DNA from: Methanocella_A sp963769045
Lineage (GTDB): Archaea; Halobacteriota; Methanocellia; Methanocellales; Methanocellaceae
Assembly: GCA_963769045.1 (NCBI GenBank)
Contig: CAVYKK010000026.1
Location: forward strand, 224,153-288,152
Direction: 5' to 3'
DNA: 64,000 nucleotides
A program made the translations under genes and the position numbers. The notes under the pieces are model-generated. The model saw nothing but the letters and a program-made list of their open reading frames with translations, searched no databases and was not told the DNA's origin. This document shows positions 35,669 through 45,593 of this stretch, piece after piece (position 1 is the first letter of the stretch; each line of letters opens with the position of its first letter).

Positions 35669-36570
35669 TTTTGGTTTGTGTTAACGTTACTCATCACGTC
35701 TGTGACGTATTTTACCCCCCGGGGGGTCAGCTCGAGCTCCCGGCGCACCCGTATGACCTTGGCCATCCCCAGGCCCAGGAGCTTATCGTAAAAAGTTTCG
35801 ATGGTATTATTGTCAATTCCCAGCATCGACTGGATCGTGTTTGAGTCCACGCCACTGTAGATGAGCGTGGTGATCTGGCTCTCCGTATCATTCAGCTTCG
35901 CGCCCTCGCCCATGCCGCTATACCGTTCGATCAGGCCGGACAGGTAGTTTTCAAGCATGTCCATCGTGCTGTCCGGGCAGAGCACCAGGCTCCCGCTCAT
36001 CTCGCCGTTGTCGAGGTGATCGACCGCCAGCACACGACGCTCCTCGCCGCTCAGCTTGCGGACTTCCCGGTTGATCTTGGTGATATTGTCCAGCCCGATG
36101 CGGGTCTGCTTTTCCTTGGACATGAACCAGATCGATTTCTGGGTAGCCAGGAGCAGGCCCTGCTCCCACCGCGGGTTTGTCACGACAACGCCGCCGCGAC
36201 TGGCCGGCGAAATGTAATATATGCCGGTCTTGAATGAGTCCGAGATGAACTGGATAAAATACCGCCGGATGCTCTCGATGGTCTTGGGCGCGGCCGATAT
36301 CGCGCAAGAGAGGAACTTGCCGTTGTTGTAGCGGGTCAGAAACAGCACATGACGGGCGCCGACCGTGCGTTCCTCCACGTCTTCCAGTCCCTTGAGCGGG
36401 ATATCGTGGTTGGTCGTCCCGGAGGTCAGCCGTATCTGCGTGCTCATGATCGTGAGCACGCCTCCCTTCACCCATGCTTTCTCGTCGGGCTGTGCCTCCT
36501 GGTCCGCCGGATAGATGAAATCGGCGTTTGTCCTTGCTACCACCGTTGGTGCACTTGCGTTTTCTGCCAT
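35665..36570 (-). CDS. cheF: Archaeal chemotaxis adaptor CheF
   Basis: 301 residues, an archaea-specific protein that joins the Che system to the archaellum motor. Residues ~30-110 contain the TIMSTQIRLTSGTTNHDIPLKG start of the two related beta-rich domains, a second such segment begins LLLATQKSIWFMS, and a winged-helix-like C-terminus runs from ESQITTLIYSGV to ELTPRGVKYV. ATG 36570 (MAENASAP) is preferred over 36591. It heads the cheF-Y-B-A-C-D operon. Its presence means the host has, or had, an archaellum, though no arl genes are in the window. Confidence 0.88.
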   Translation of the reverse strand: MAENASAPTVVARTNADFIYPADQEAQPDEKAWVKGGVLTIMSTQIRLTSGTTNHDIPLKGLEDVEERTVGARHVLFLTRYNNGKFLSCAISAAPKTIESIRRYFIQFISDSFKTGIYYISPASRGGVVVTNPRWEQGLLLATQKSIWFMSKEKQTRIGLDNITKINREVRKLSGEERRVLAVDHLDNGEMSGSLVLCPDSTMDMLENYLSGLIERYSGMGEGAKLNDTESQITTLIYSGVDSNTIQSMLGIDNNTIETFYDKLLGLGMAKVIRVRRELELTPRGVKYVTDVMSNVNTNQK

Positions 36571-36850
36571 GTTCCCGACCTGCAGCTGCAACTAAACCGG
36601 GCAATATGTAATTTTGCCAGAGATTAGTAATAGGCTATAGGCTATTTCGGCCGAATAGATTAAAAATATTTTGTGCGACTAATAGAATTATTCAAACCAA
36701 ATTACAAAATAGAATGTCTTAAAACTTAATAAATAACTCGTAAAAAGTTCATTTCACAATATTAGAAAATATATTCCTATATATCCAGGCGCCGTTATAG
36801 CAAGCGCCAGTTCATCATTCTTCCGCCATATAAACGGCAGACTATAACTA
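36571..36850. promoter_or_regulatory. AT-rich divergent region between cheF and the ABC operon
   Basis: About 280 bases with several A/T runs and no open frame of note. It must contain the promoter of the che operon on the reverse strand. I could not choose a single TATA box. The ABC operon operator lies at its right end. Confidence 0.4.
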
Positions 36851-36912
36851 CGAACCGGTTCGTGCCTTAAAGAATCTTTTTATAGCAACCGGTCTAATAA
36901 AAACTGACCGGT
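36851..36912 (+). promoter_or_regulatory. ABC operon promoter with three ACCGGT sites
   Basis: ACCGGT occurs at 36854-36859 (inside the 12-base palindrome CGAACCGGTTCG), 36888-36893 and 36907-36912. The TATA box CTTTTTATAGC (36876-36885) lies between the first two and the third directly touches the ATG at 36913, so the mRNA is probably leaderless and a regulator bound here would block initiation. Confidence 0.5.
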
Positions 36913-37827
36913 ATGATAACGATACAGGACCTGACAAAGGTCTACGATGGCGTCAAGGCGGTGGATTCGGTTAACCTCACGGTCCAGAAGGGCGAGGTCT
37001 TCGGGTTCATCGGCCCAAACGGCGCCGGAAAAACGACCACTATCGGCATGATGGTGGGCCTGATCGAGCCGACGGCGGGCAGCTGTTTAATCGATGACAT
37101 CAACGTCACGAGAAAACCCCTCGAGGCCAAGCGCATCACGGGCTACCTGCCTGACGGAGTGGGATTCTATGGCAACCTCACGGGCAGGCAGAACCTCAAA
37201 TATTTCTCGAGGTTCTACGGGATGAAAGACGCCGAAGCGGACACGAGGATTGCCGGTCTCCTGGACCGGGTGGGCCTGGGTAAGGTAGAGAAACAGGTAG
37301 GGAACTATTCGAGGGGCATGAAACAGCGGCTGGGACTGGCCCAGGCGCTGCTCAACGACCCCGAATACGTATTCCTGGACGAGCCTACCAACGGCCTGGA
37401 CCCTGAGGGCGTCATCCAGTTCCGGGAGATAATCAGGGAACTGGCAGGCAAAGGCAAGACCGTCTTCTTCTCATCGCACATCATCGGCGAGGTGCAGAAC
37501 GTCTGCCATACCATCGGCATTATCTCGAAAGGTAAAATCGTCGCCCATGGCACCCCGGAAGAGATCAGACATGTAATGCGCAAGGACAACGAATACAAGA
37601 TCAAGGTCCAGGTGACAGGTGGCCCGATGCCGAAGCTGAGCGACCCCCGCATCATGAACGCCGTATACAATAACGGCAGTGCGCTCGTGAGCGCTTCTGA
37701 GGACATCCGGGAGAGCATATCGGATGAGCTGTTCATGGGAGGCATCCGCGTCAAAGAGCTGACCCTGGTCGAAAAGTCGCTCGAGGAACTGTTCCTCGAG
37801 ACCATTTACAGGGGTGATTCATCATGA
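36913..37827 (+). CDS. ABC transporter ATP-binding protein
   Basis: 304 residues. Walker A IGPNGAGKTTTIGMM, signature NYSRGMKQRLGLAQALL, Walker B YVFLDEPTNGLDPEG, switch His in FFSSHIIGEV. The ~80-residue C-terminal extension is typical of NatA/CcmA-like exporters. It pairs with the permease that starts 4 bases before its stop. Substrate unknown; such systems export Na+, drugs or surface components. Confidence 0.9.
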   Translation: MITIQDLTKVYDGVKAVDSVNLTVQKGEVFGFIGPNGAGKTTTIGMMVGLIEPTAGSCLIDDINVTRKPLEAKRITGYLPDGVGFYGNLTGRQNLKYFSRFYGMKDAEADTRIAGLLDRVGLGKVEKQVGNYSRGMKQRLGLAQALLNDPEYVFLDEPTNGLDPEGVIQFREIIRELAGKGKTVFFSSHIIGEVQNVCHTIGIISKGKIVAHGTPEEIRHVMRKDNEYKIKVQVTGGPMPKLSDPRIMNAVYNNGSALVSASEDIRESISDELFMGGIRVKELTLVEKSLEELFLETIYRGDSS

Positions 37828-39080
37828 TGCCCGTGCTCATAGTCGCAGGCAAGGAGTTCAGGGACCACGTCACAAGCAGGCGTTTCCTGGCGATCTTCGC
37901 CATCCTGATGCTGTTCTCGATCTACTCGATCGGCACCGGGATGGACCAGTATAACAAGACGCTGGACATGTACAAGCAGAACCAGCAGCAGGACTGGTAC
38001 AAGGAACAGATCGCCTATTATCAGCAGCAGATCCAGGACGCCCAGGCCCGGGGCGACTCGCAGGACCTCGTCGAAGGCCTGCAGGCCCAGCTCGACTCGT
38101 TGCTCAATCCCACAATGCCTTCGGTGATGACGTTCTTCTACAATATGAACAACCTGTTCGTGTGGATATGCATCCTGCTGGCCATTGCCCTGGGATTCGA
38201 CCTGATCACCCGGGAGAAGGAGGAGGGCTCACTTAAGTCGCTGCTCTCGCACCCTGTTTACCGGGACTCGGTCATCAACGGCAAGACCCTCGGCGCGATC
38301 TCGGTCCTGGTGCTGGCGATGGGCGCGACGCTCCTGATCACCTTTGCCATCATGCTGTTCTTCGGCGTGGTGCCGTCCGTAGACGACCTGCTGCGGATCG
38401 CCGCGTATTACCTCATGGCGCTGCTGGCATGCCTGGCGTTCTTCGCCGTGGCCATGGCCGCGTCCACCCTGGCGAAGAACTCGAGCATGGCCGTTCTGTA
38501 CGCGATCGGCATCATCGTGATCCTGGCGGGGCTTTCGAACTACTCGAACCAGATTACCGACTTTATCGTCGGCCCGGCGCCGGACATGGGCGGCCCCATC
38601 ATCTACTATAGCGACAGCGATGGCAGCGCCGCCGTCAAGGGCATCAGCTCGGGAGTGGCCGCAGAGGTCACTGATTCTAACGACTCGTCGACGGACGGCT
38701 CTTTGCCCCCTGACAGGATAGCGGAGCCGATCGTCAAGCCGGGACCCACAACGCCGGTCGAAGAGTACGACAACAGCGCCTGGCAGCAGTGGTGGGACCG
38801 CAGGCAGCTCGTCCAGAGCGTCTTTGACACTATCTCGCCGATCACGAACTTCCAGAGCAAGATCGCCGGCGCGCTCATGTCGGATGTGTCCTATGGCGGC
38901 GTCAGGCCGCTGATGGCTGTCGACTCCAAGATCAGTGTCGGTGGCTACTATATACCCCAGAAGACGAACGTGGCGGACGCGCTCGGCTCCGTGTGGATGA
39001 ACATCCTGGCGCTGATCGCCGAGACACTCGCGGTCTTCGCCATCGCCTACGTCAAGTTCCTGAGGACTGATATAAGATGA
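37824..39080 (+). CDS. ABC-2 type permease
   Basis: 418 residues. One N-terminal TM (FLAIFAILMLFSIYSIGTG), a ~90-residue Gln-rich extracellular segment, then about four TM helices (WICILLAIALGFDLITREKEEGSLKSLLS carries the ABC-2 hallmark TREKEEGSLKSLLSHPVYR), a long loop (~260-370), and a final TM. It overlaps the ATPase gene (ATGATG at 37824) and the following gene by 4 bases, so all three form one unit. Confidence 0.88.
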   Translation: MMPVLIVAGKEFRDHVTSRRFLAIFAILMLFSIYSIGTGMDQYNKTLDMYKQNQQQDWYKEQIAYYQQQIQDAQARGDSQDLVEGLQAQLDSLLNPTMPSVMTFFYNMNNLFVWICILLAIALGFDLITREKEEGSLKSLLSHPVYRDSVINGKTLGAISVLVLAMGATLLITFAIMLFFGVVPSVDDLLRIAAYYLMALLACLAFFAVAMAASTLAKNSSMAVLYAIGIIVILAGLSNYSNQITDFIVGPAPDMGGPIIYYSDSDGSAAVKGISSGVAAEVTDSNDSSTDGSLPPDRIAEPIVKPGPTTPVEEYDNSAWQQWWDRRQLVQSVFDTISPITNFQSKIAGALMSDVSYGGVRPLMAVDSKISVGGYYIPQKTNVADALGSVWMNILALIAETLAVFAIAYVKFLRTDIR

Positions 39081-40524
39081 ACTTTTTCAAACGATTAGCA
39101 TTGATAGCGATCGTCTGTCTGATACTGTTGTGCCTTCAGGCTACAGTGGCAGCGGCAGATAACGAGGATGTCGGTTTTAAGTGGAATGACCCGATCCACG
39201 TGACCAACAGCACCCCGCAAACGGTGAACGGCTGCGTTCTCCAATTCAATACTCTGAATCAAACGGCAATGCAGGTAATGTTTATGTCAGGGGCTTATGG
39301 CACGCAGGGGCCAACTCTGGGGCTCGGCCAGATATCCAGGCCATACAATGGCTTAGTGATAATCAAAATCCTGAGCATTGACGATGATGAAAAAGGCGCA
39401 TGGGTCAACATCGGCGTGCCCGACGGACTCTGGCGGCAACCCCACGCAGGTGCCCGGCGGCACGAAGCTGACCTGTGATACGCCCGGGGCTGCAGGCACT
39501 GGCCGGGGACACCGTGACCTTCCCCATCACCATACAGAATAACAATAACGAAGACATTACATATACGCTGTCCGCTTCCAGCGGGACGGGCTGGGCCCTG
39601 CGGTTCGTCTCTGGCGACAAAGGGCTGTACAAGCTCTATGTGCCCCGTACGTCGTCGAAGACTGTCACCCTCGAGGTAAGGACGTCGGGTGCCACAGGCG
39701 TCGGGGAAAAGAAGGTCACCGCCAGCGTGGACGGCCAGAGCATCGACGTGTTCGTCCTCATCACGAGCGTCAACCAGTCGGCAGACGTAACCGCGACGGT
39801 CTCCTCTAAGATCGCGTCCATCGGCGACAAGATCACCTACGACATCAAGATCAGGAACCTCCAGACGCAGGAGAACATCTACCGTCTGTCGGCATCCGGG
39901 CTGCCGGAGAACTGGTACTACCGCTACAAGGAAAGCGCCAGCGGCACTGAGGAGCTGGCCGAGACAGTGGTCCCCGCAGGCGGGGAGAAGAACCTGGTAC
40001 TGGAAATCGTACCGCCGTACAGCGTGGCCGCCGGCGACTACAACATCACCGCCACGGTAACTGAGCCGGGCGGCAACGTGATCAACAGGGACTTCATGCT
40101 ACGGCTCAAGAGCGGCGTGGGCATGACCATGCAGAGCTCGAAGCTGGCCTTCGACGCGAAGCCGGGACAGACCTTCAGCATCGACGTGTACGTGACCAAC
40201 AGCGGGAGCGGCACGGCCCTGACCAACGTCTACCTCGAGACTGATGCGCCGGACGGGTGGACCGTGCAGACCACGCCCAACAAGACCGCCAGCCTGACGG
40301 CCGGCAACACCATTAAGTACACGGTCCGGGTGACGCCGCCGGGCAACATCGTCGCCAGTGACTACATGGTCAACATCAAGGCGAAGAGCGACCAGGCCGA
40401 GAAGGAGAACGACTACAGGATCAAGATCACCGTCGACTCCTACATCCCGTACATCGGCGGGGCCATCATCCTCTTCGTCATAGGCGGGCTGGTGCTGGTA
40501 TACCGCAAATACGGCCGCCGGTAA
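39077..40524 (+). CDS. NEW3-domain surface protein, C-terminal TM (two frame breaks)
   Basis: Signal sequence LIAIVCLILLCLQATVAAA. Two breaks interrupt the frame, near 39430 and near 39490. Between them the third frame reads SGGNPTQVPGGTKLTCDTPG, joining INIGVP-type sequence before to LQALAGDTVTFPITIQNN after. The rebuilt protein is ~480 residues with two to three immunoglobulin-like NEW3 repeats (TFPITIQNNNNEDITYTLSA; TYDIKIRNLQTQENIYRLSA; SIDVYVTNSGSGTALTNVYL) and a C-terminal TM (GGAIILFVIGGLVLVY) ending KYGRR. Such proteins often follow ABC-2 genes and may form the outer part of the exporter. Confidence 0.75.
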
Positions 40525-40526
40525 CA

Positions 40527-40645
40527 CTGGACACGGAGGGCACTAAGGCCACAAAGGGCACAAAGGTTATAGATGCTCCAGCAGGCCTCTTTTCTTTTTT
40601 ATTTACATAATGACGGTTACCAGACCCTATGCCCTTTGTGCCCTC
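40527..40645. repeat. Inverted repeat of GGGCACAAAGG type
   Basis: GGAGGGCACTAAGGCCACAA and AGGGCACAAAGG on the left (about 40537-40566) face CCCTTTGTGCCCTCC (about 40630-40644) on the right, around ~60 bases. It is the same style as the CACAGAGG elements but a different unit. It fills the gap between the NEW3 gene and the sugar operon. Confidence 0.55.
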
Positions 40646-40720
40646 CTGCGCTCGTCCAATGCCGATAAGCGTATATACTGTCAAGGTACTATTCCGGATA
40701 TACACGTGAGGAACCCCGGT

Positions 40721-41720
40721 ATGAAAATCGTAATACCCGCTGCCGGAGCAGGAAAGCGCCTGTATCCGCACACCTATAACAAGCCCAAGCCCATGGTGTT
40801 CGTTGCCGGTAAGCCAATCATCGGCCACATCCTTGACAAAGCCATAGCCATGAGGCCTGAGGAAGTCATCATAGTGGTCGGGTATATGAAAGAGCCCCTG
40901 ATATCGTACATCAGTGAGAACTACAAGTGTAAGTTCAAGAAGATCACTTTTGTCAGCCAGGACCAGCAGCTCGGCCTCGGCCACTCGATCTACGTGGCCC
41001 GGGAGGCTGTAGGTGATAGTCCGGTGATGATCGCGCTGGGCGACATGATCTTCAAGGGCGGCTACGAGGAATTCGTCGACCTGCACCGGCGCAACGGCAC
41101 CTGCTCGGGCTCCATCGGGGTGAAAGACATTGACAACCCGCGGCACTATGGCATCGTATCGCTGGACGCGGACGGCAGGGTAAAGAAACTCGTGGAGAAG
41201 CCGAAGCGGACATCGTCGAGGCTCGGCATCGCCGGCGTGTACTTCATCGAGGATACGCCAGCCCTCTTCCGGGCGCTTGGGACAGATCATGAACAAGCGG
41301 GACGAGGGCGAAGTCCAGCTGACAGACGGGCTGCAGAAGGCGGTGGAGGCCGGCGCGGACTACCGGACGTTCGAGGTCAACAGCTGGTACGACTGCGGGC
41401 GGCCCACGTCGCTGCTGGAGGTCAACCGGCTCCTGCTGGCCGAGCTGAAGCCTAAATGGAAGCTGGTCGAGCATTCCATCGTCATCGACCCGGTGTCCAT
41501 CGGCAAAGACGTCGTGATCGAGAACTCGATCATCGGGCCGAACGTGTCGATCTCTGACAACTCGACCATCTGCAACTCCATCGTCGAGGACAGCATCGTC
41601 GGGTTCCACTCGGAGGTCCGGCACATGATGCTGCGGCAGTCGATCATCGGCGACGGCGTCGTGCTCTCGGGGAAGGCCAACGCGCTGAACATCGGAGACT
41701 CGTCTACCATAGAATTCTAG
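40721..41720 (+). CDS. Sugar-phosphate nucleotidyltransferase, RmlA/GlmU-like (frame break)
   Basis: Two frames join near 41275 (FRALG then QIMNKRDEGEVQLTDGLQ). The first 185 residues have the nucleotidyltransferase signature PAAGAGKRLYPHTYNKPKPM, LGDMIF and EKPKRTSS; WYDCGRPTSLLEVNR and a hexapeptide-repeat C-terminus (VIDPVSIGKDVVIENSIIGP) follow. It activates a sugar-1-phosphate, probably as a dTDP- or UDP-sugar; the exact pair is not decidable by eye. ATG 40721 is preceded by GTGAGGA. It starts the forward glycan set. Confidence 0.8.
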
Positions 41721-42687
41721 GTGAACATCATGCGGACATCACTCGTGGCCGGCGGCGCCGGCTTCATCGGCTCGCACCTCTGCGAGTACCTCCTCGGGAA
41801 AGGGGAACGGGTCATCGCAGTCGACAACCTGGGCAGCGGCCGGAAAGCAAACATCGAAGGGCTGTCCGGCAACGATCGTTTTTCGTTCGTCGCGCATGAC
41901 GTACGCGAGCCGCTGAAGATCGACGACAATATCGACTTTGTCTACAACCTGGCTTCGCGTGCCTCACCCGCTGGACTTCGCGACCGAGCCGGTGGAGATC
42001 ATGATGACCAACAGCCTGGGCACATATAATCTCGTCAACCTGGCGAAGGCGAAAAAGGCCAGGTTCCTCATGGCGTCGACATCGGAATGCTACGGCGACC
42101 CGGAGGTCAGCCCCCAGCCGGAGACCTACTGGGGACACGTGAACCCTAACGGCCCCCGGAGCTGCTACGACGAGAGCAAGCGGTTCTCGGAGGCGTTGAC
42201 CATGACTTATGTCCGGCATGAAGGGCTGGACGGCCGTATCATTCGCATTTTCAACACCTACGGGCCGCGCATGCGGCTGGACGACGGCCGGGTGGTCCCT
42301 AACTTCGTCACACAGGCGCTGGCGGGAAAGCCGATGACCGTGTACGGCGACGGCAGCCAGACGCGCAGCTTCTGCTATGTCTCCGACCTGGTCAGGGGCA
42401 TCTACCTGATGATGCACGCCGATACGAAGGGCGAGGTCGTCAACCTCGGCAACCCGACAGAGATGACCGTGCTGGAGTTCGCGAAGAAGATCAAGGCGAT
42501 AACCGGCAGCAGCTCGGAGATCGTGTTCAGGCCGCTGCCGGAGAACGACCCGATGCAGCGGCGGCCGGATATAGGCAAGGCAAAACGGCTGCTGGGATGG
42601 GAGCCGGAGGTCGGGCTGGACGAGGGACTGAAGACGACTGTTACTTGGTTCATGACAAAAATGGGGTTCAGTGGAATTCTAGGATAA
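41721..42687 (+). CDS. SDR epimerase/decarboxylase, UDP-glucuronate decarboxylase-like (frame break)
   Basis: Frames join near 41968 (NLASRASP then LDFATEPVEIM). NAD-binding GGAGFIGSHLCEYLL, then STSECYGDPEVSPQ with the active-site YDESKRFSE (Y-x3-K). MRLDDGRVVPNFV and LLGWEPEVGLDEGLKTT close the protein. The ASPLDFATEP and ..RMRLDDGRVVPNF motifs are typical of UDP-xylose synthase-like enzymes. GTG 41721 directly follows the previous stop; ATG 41730 is the alternative. Confidence 0.8.
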
Positions 42688-42693
42688 GTAACT

Positions 42694-43849
42694 ATGACAA
42701 TGCTCATTACAGGAGGTGCAGGGTTCGTCGGTTCCAACCTCGCTATCGAGTACAAGTGTCGCCACAGGGACGAACGAGTGATAGCCTTTGATAACCTACG
42801 CAGGAGAGGGGCAGAGCTCAACCTTCTAAGGCTGCAGAAAGCCAGCGTCGAGTTCGTCCACGGTGACATACGTAACCGGGAAGACTTCGAGCCCTGTGGT
42901 AAAATCGACCAGCTTATCGAATGCTCTGCAGAGCCTTCAGGCGCTCGCCGGCTACAATACGTCACCGGAGTACGTGATCAACACGAACCTTTACGGCATG
43001 ATCAACTGTCTCGAGCTCGCCCGCAAGAATTCGGCAAGCTTCGTGTTCCTTTCGAGCAGCAGGGTATATCCCGTTAAAACGATCAACAGCTTGCGCTATG
43101 TCGAGAAGGCATCGCGCTTCGAGCTGGCAGACGAACAGCCGGTCCCGGGAGTCTCGAGCAGAGGCATCACCGAAGAATTTCCGCTCCAGGGAAGCCGCAC
43201 GCTGTACGGCTCGACCAAGCTGTGCTCCGAGCTCATCATCCAGGAATACGTCGAAATGTACGGTTTGAAAGCCATCATAGACCGCTGCGGCGTGCTGACC
43301 GGCAGCTGGCAGATGGGTAAAGTCGATCAGGGTGTCGTTGTTCTCTGGGTGGCCCGACACCTCTACGGCAAGCCCCTGACTTATATCGGCTACGGGGGTA
43401 CCGGCAAGCAGGTAAGGGATATGCTCCATGTCAGGGACCTGTACCGCCTGCTTGATATCCAGCTTTCCCGCATTGACGAGTTCAGCGGTGAAATCTTCAA
43501 TGTGGGCGGGGGGCCGGAGCGTTCGGTATCTCTGGCCGAGCTGACTAAAGTCTGTCAAAAATATACGGGAATGTCAGTGCCTGTAACCGGCGTTAGCGAA
43601 GACAGGGCCGGAGACATAAGATTATATATTACGGACAATAGTAAAATTACTGGTCGGACCGGCTGGAAACCCTGGATTAGTGTCGACGAAATAATCCGGG
43701 AAATAACGGAGTGGATCCGGCAGAACGACGGAAACGCTTCGTCCAATACTGGCTTGAGAGGTGGTAAAAATAGGTATCGCTTTGATAACTGGCTCGGCGG
43801 GCTTGATTGGTGCCGAGGCAGTGCGTTTCTTCAGCCAAAAAGGGCTTGA
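42694..43849 (+). CDS. SDR-family NAD-dependent sugar epimerase (frame break)
   Basis: Frames join near 42938 (ECSAEPS then LAGYNTSPEYVINTN). GGAGFVGSNLAIEY binds NAD. FVFLSSSRVYP and the catalytic YGSTKLCSE (Y-x3-K) follow, then GGPERSVSLAELTKV. The CSAEPS...INTNLYG...SSSRVYP series resembles CDP-paratose/tyvelose-type epimerases. The open frame overruns the next start by 89 bases, so the true end may be earlier, with one more sequence error. Confidence 0.75.
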
Positions 43850-44855
43850 CGTAGTAGGAATCGATAACAACATGCGGATGACGTTTTTCGGCGAGGAAGC
43901 GTCAACGGAATGGAGCCGCAAGCGGCTGGAGAGCGATGTCTCAAATTACACGCATTACAACGCAGACATCCGCGACCAGAACGCGATGAAAGCGATCTTC
44001 GCCCGCTACAGGGACGATATTCGCCTTGTCATCCATACCGCCGCCCAGCCATCCCACGATTGGGCTGCGAAAGACCCGTTCACGGATTTTACGGTCAATG
44101 CCAACGGCACGCTGACGATGCTGGAGATGACGAGGCAGCACTGCCCAGATGCGGTGTTCATTTTCACGTCGACCAACAAGGTGTATGGCGATACGCCGAA
44201 CGCTCTCCCGTTGGTCGAGAAGGATACCCGGTGGGAGATAGACGAGTCCCACCCTTACTATCGGAACGGCATCGACGAGTCCATGAGCATCGACCACAGT
44301 AAGCACAGCCTGTTCGGGGCGTCGAAAGCCGCTGCCGACATACTCGTGCAGGAGTACGGCCGGTACTTCGGCATGAAGACAGCCTGTTTCAGGGGCGGTT
44401 GCCTGACGGGGCCCGGCCATTCTCCTACGAAGCTGCACGGGTTCCTTGCTTACCTCATGAAGTGCAACATGACGGGCGAGCATTACACAGTCTTCGGCTA
44501 TAAAGGCAAGCAGGTTCGGGATAACATTCACAGCTACGACCTGATCAATGCCTTCTGGCACTTCTACCGGCGGCCGCAGTCCGGAATGGTTTATAATATG
44601 GGCGGCAGCCGGCACTCCAACTGTTCGATGATCGAAGCGATCGAGATGTGCGAGGAAATTACCGGCAAAAAGCTGGACTACTCGTACACGGAAAACAACC
44701 GGATCGGCGACCATATCTGGTGGATAAGCGATGTCAGTCGGTTTAAATCACACTACCCTGGCTGGGAGTACAAATACGACGTCAGGGGCATCCTGAACGA
44801 TATTCACGAGCGTGGCAAGTTTGCTAAGCTTGATGAAGCCCGGGACTGCAGGTAA
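43761..44855 (+). CDS. CDP-tyvelose/paratose 2-epimerase-like SDR
   Basis: 364 residues from GTG 43761 (VKIGIALITGSAGLIGAEAV), with GAGAG just upstream. TSTNKVYGDTPNALPL, HSLFGASKAAADILVQEYGR (Y-x3-K variant: F-x4-K) and CFRGGCLTGPGHSP closely match the RfbE type, as do YKGKQVRDNIHSYDL and GDHIWWISDVSRF. It changes the C2 configuration of a CDP-dideoxy sugar in related pathways; whether that substrate is made here is unknown. It likely acts together with the previous SDR gene. Confidence 0.82.
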   Translation: MVKIGIALITGSAGLIGAEAVRFFSQKGLDVVGIDNNMRMTFFGEEASTEWSRKRLESDVSNYTHYNADIRDQNAMKAIFARYRDDIRLVIHTAAQPSHDWAAKDPFTDFTVNANGTLTMLEMTRQHCPDAVFIFTSTNKVYGDTPNALPLVEKDTRWEIDESHPYYRNGIDESMSIDHSKHSLFGASKAAADILVQEYGRYFGMKTACFRGGCLTGPGHSPTKLHGFLAYLMKCNMTGEHYTVFGYKGKQVRDNIHSYDLINAFWHFYRRPQSGMVYNMGGSRHSNCSMIEAIEMCEEITGKKLDYSYTENNRIGDHIWWISDVSRFKSHYPGWEYKYDVRGILNDIHERGKFAKLDEARDCR

Positions 44856-44860
44856 CTATC

Positions 44861-45593
44861 ATGACTAGGGTCTCAATCGTTGTGCCGGCACATAACGAGG
44901 TAGAAAATCTCCCGGTACTTCTTGAGGCCTTGATTCCGGCCCTGGAAAAAAGCGTCGAAACAAGTGATTTCGAGATTGTAATCGTTAACGATAATAGTAG
45001 GGATGGTACGGGCAATCTTATCGACGAGTATGCTCGTCAGGACTCCCGGATACATGCTGTCCACCGGACGAGCGCGCCCGGGTTCGGCAATGCGGTGCGC
45101 ACAGGCCTGAAAGCTGCCACGGGCGACATCATCATCCCCGTCATGGCGGATCTCTCCGATGATCCCAACGACATCCGGCAAATGGTCCGGAAGATCGAAG
45201 AGGGCTATGACATCGCTTATGGCTCACGGTTTTGTAAAGGCGGGTGTACTCACGACTATCCCCGGAAAAAGATGATCGCGAACAGGGCTTTCAATAACTC
45301 CGTCCGGTTGCTCTTCGGCATCCGTCATAAGGACATCACCAATGCGTTCAAGGCATACCGGCGAGAAGTGCTTGAAACGATCGGCATCGATAACCTGGAG
45401 GCCAGCGGTTTCGATCTGACAGTTGAAATACCGCTGAAAGCCCATGTTATCGGCTTCAAGAGCGCCGAAGTGCCTGTTTCCTGGACCGAGCGAAAGAAGG
45501 GCGAAGCAAAGCTAAAATTGTCTCCAGAACGGCACGAAGTATGGAAAGCGTCTGCTTAAAATCTTTCGTGAGCAGGCACCTCCTACTGCGTGA
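44861..45593 (+). CDS. Family 2 glycosyltransferase, dolichol-phosphate sugar synthase-like (end frame break)
   Basis: GT-A motifs: IVVPAHNEVENLPVLLEAL, IVNDNSRDGTG, then PVMADLSDDPND with the metal-binding D-x-D (MADLSDD). WTERKKGEAKLKLS is typical of DPM1-like enzymes. The annotated frame stops at 45559, but dropping one base near 45525 gives NGTKYGKRLLKIFREQAP and a stop at 45593, which is the usual family end. It probably loads a sugar on a lipid carrier at the inner face of the membrane. Confidence 0.82.
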
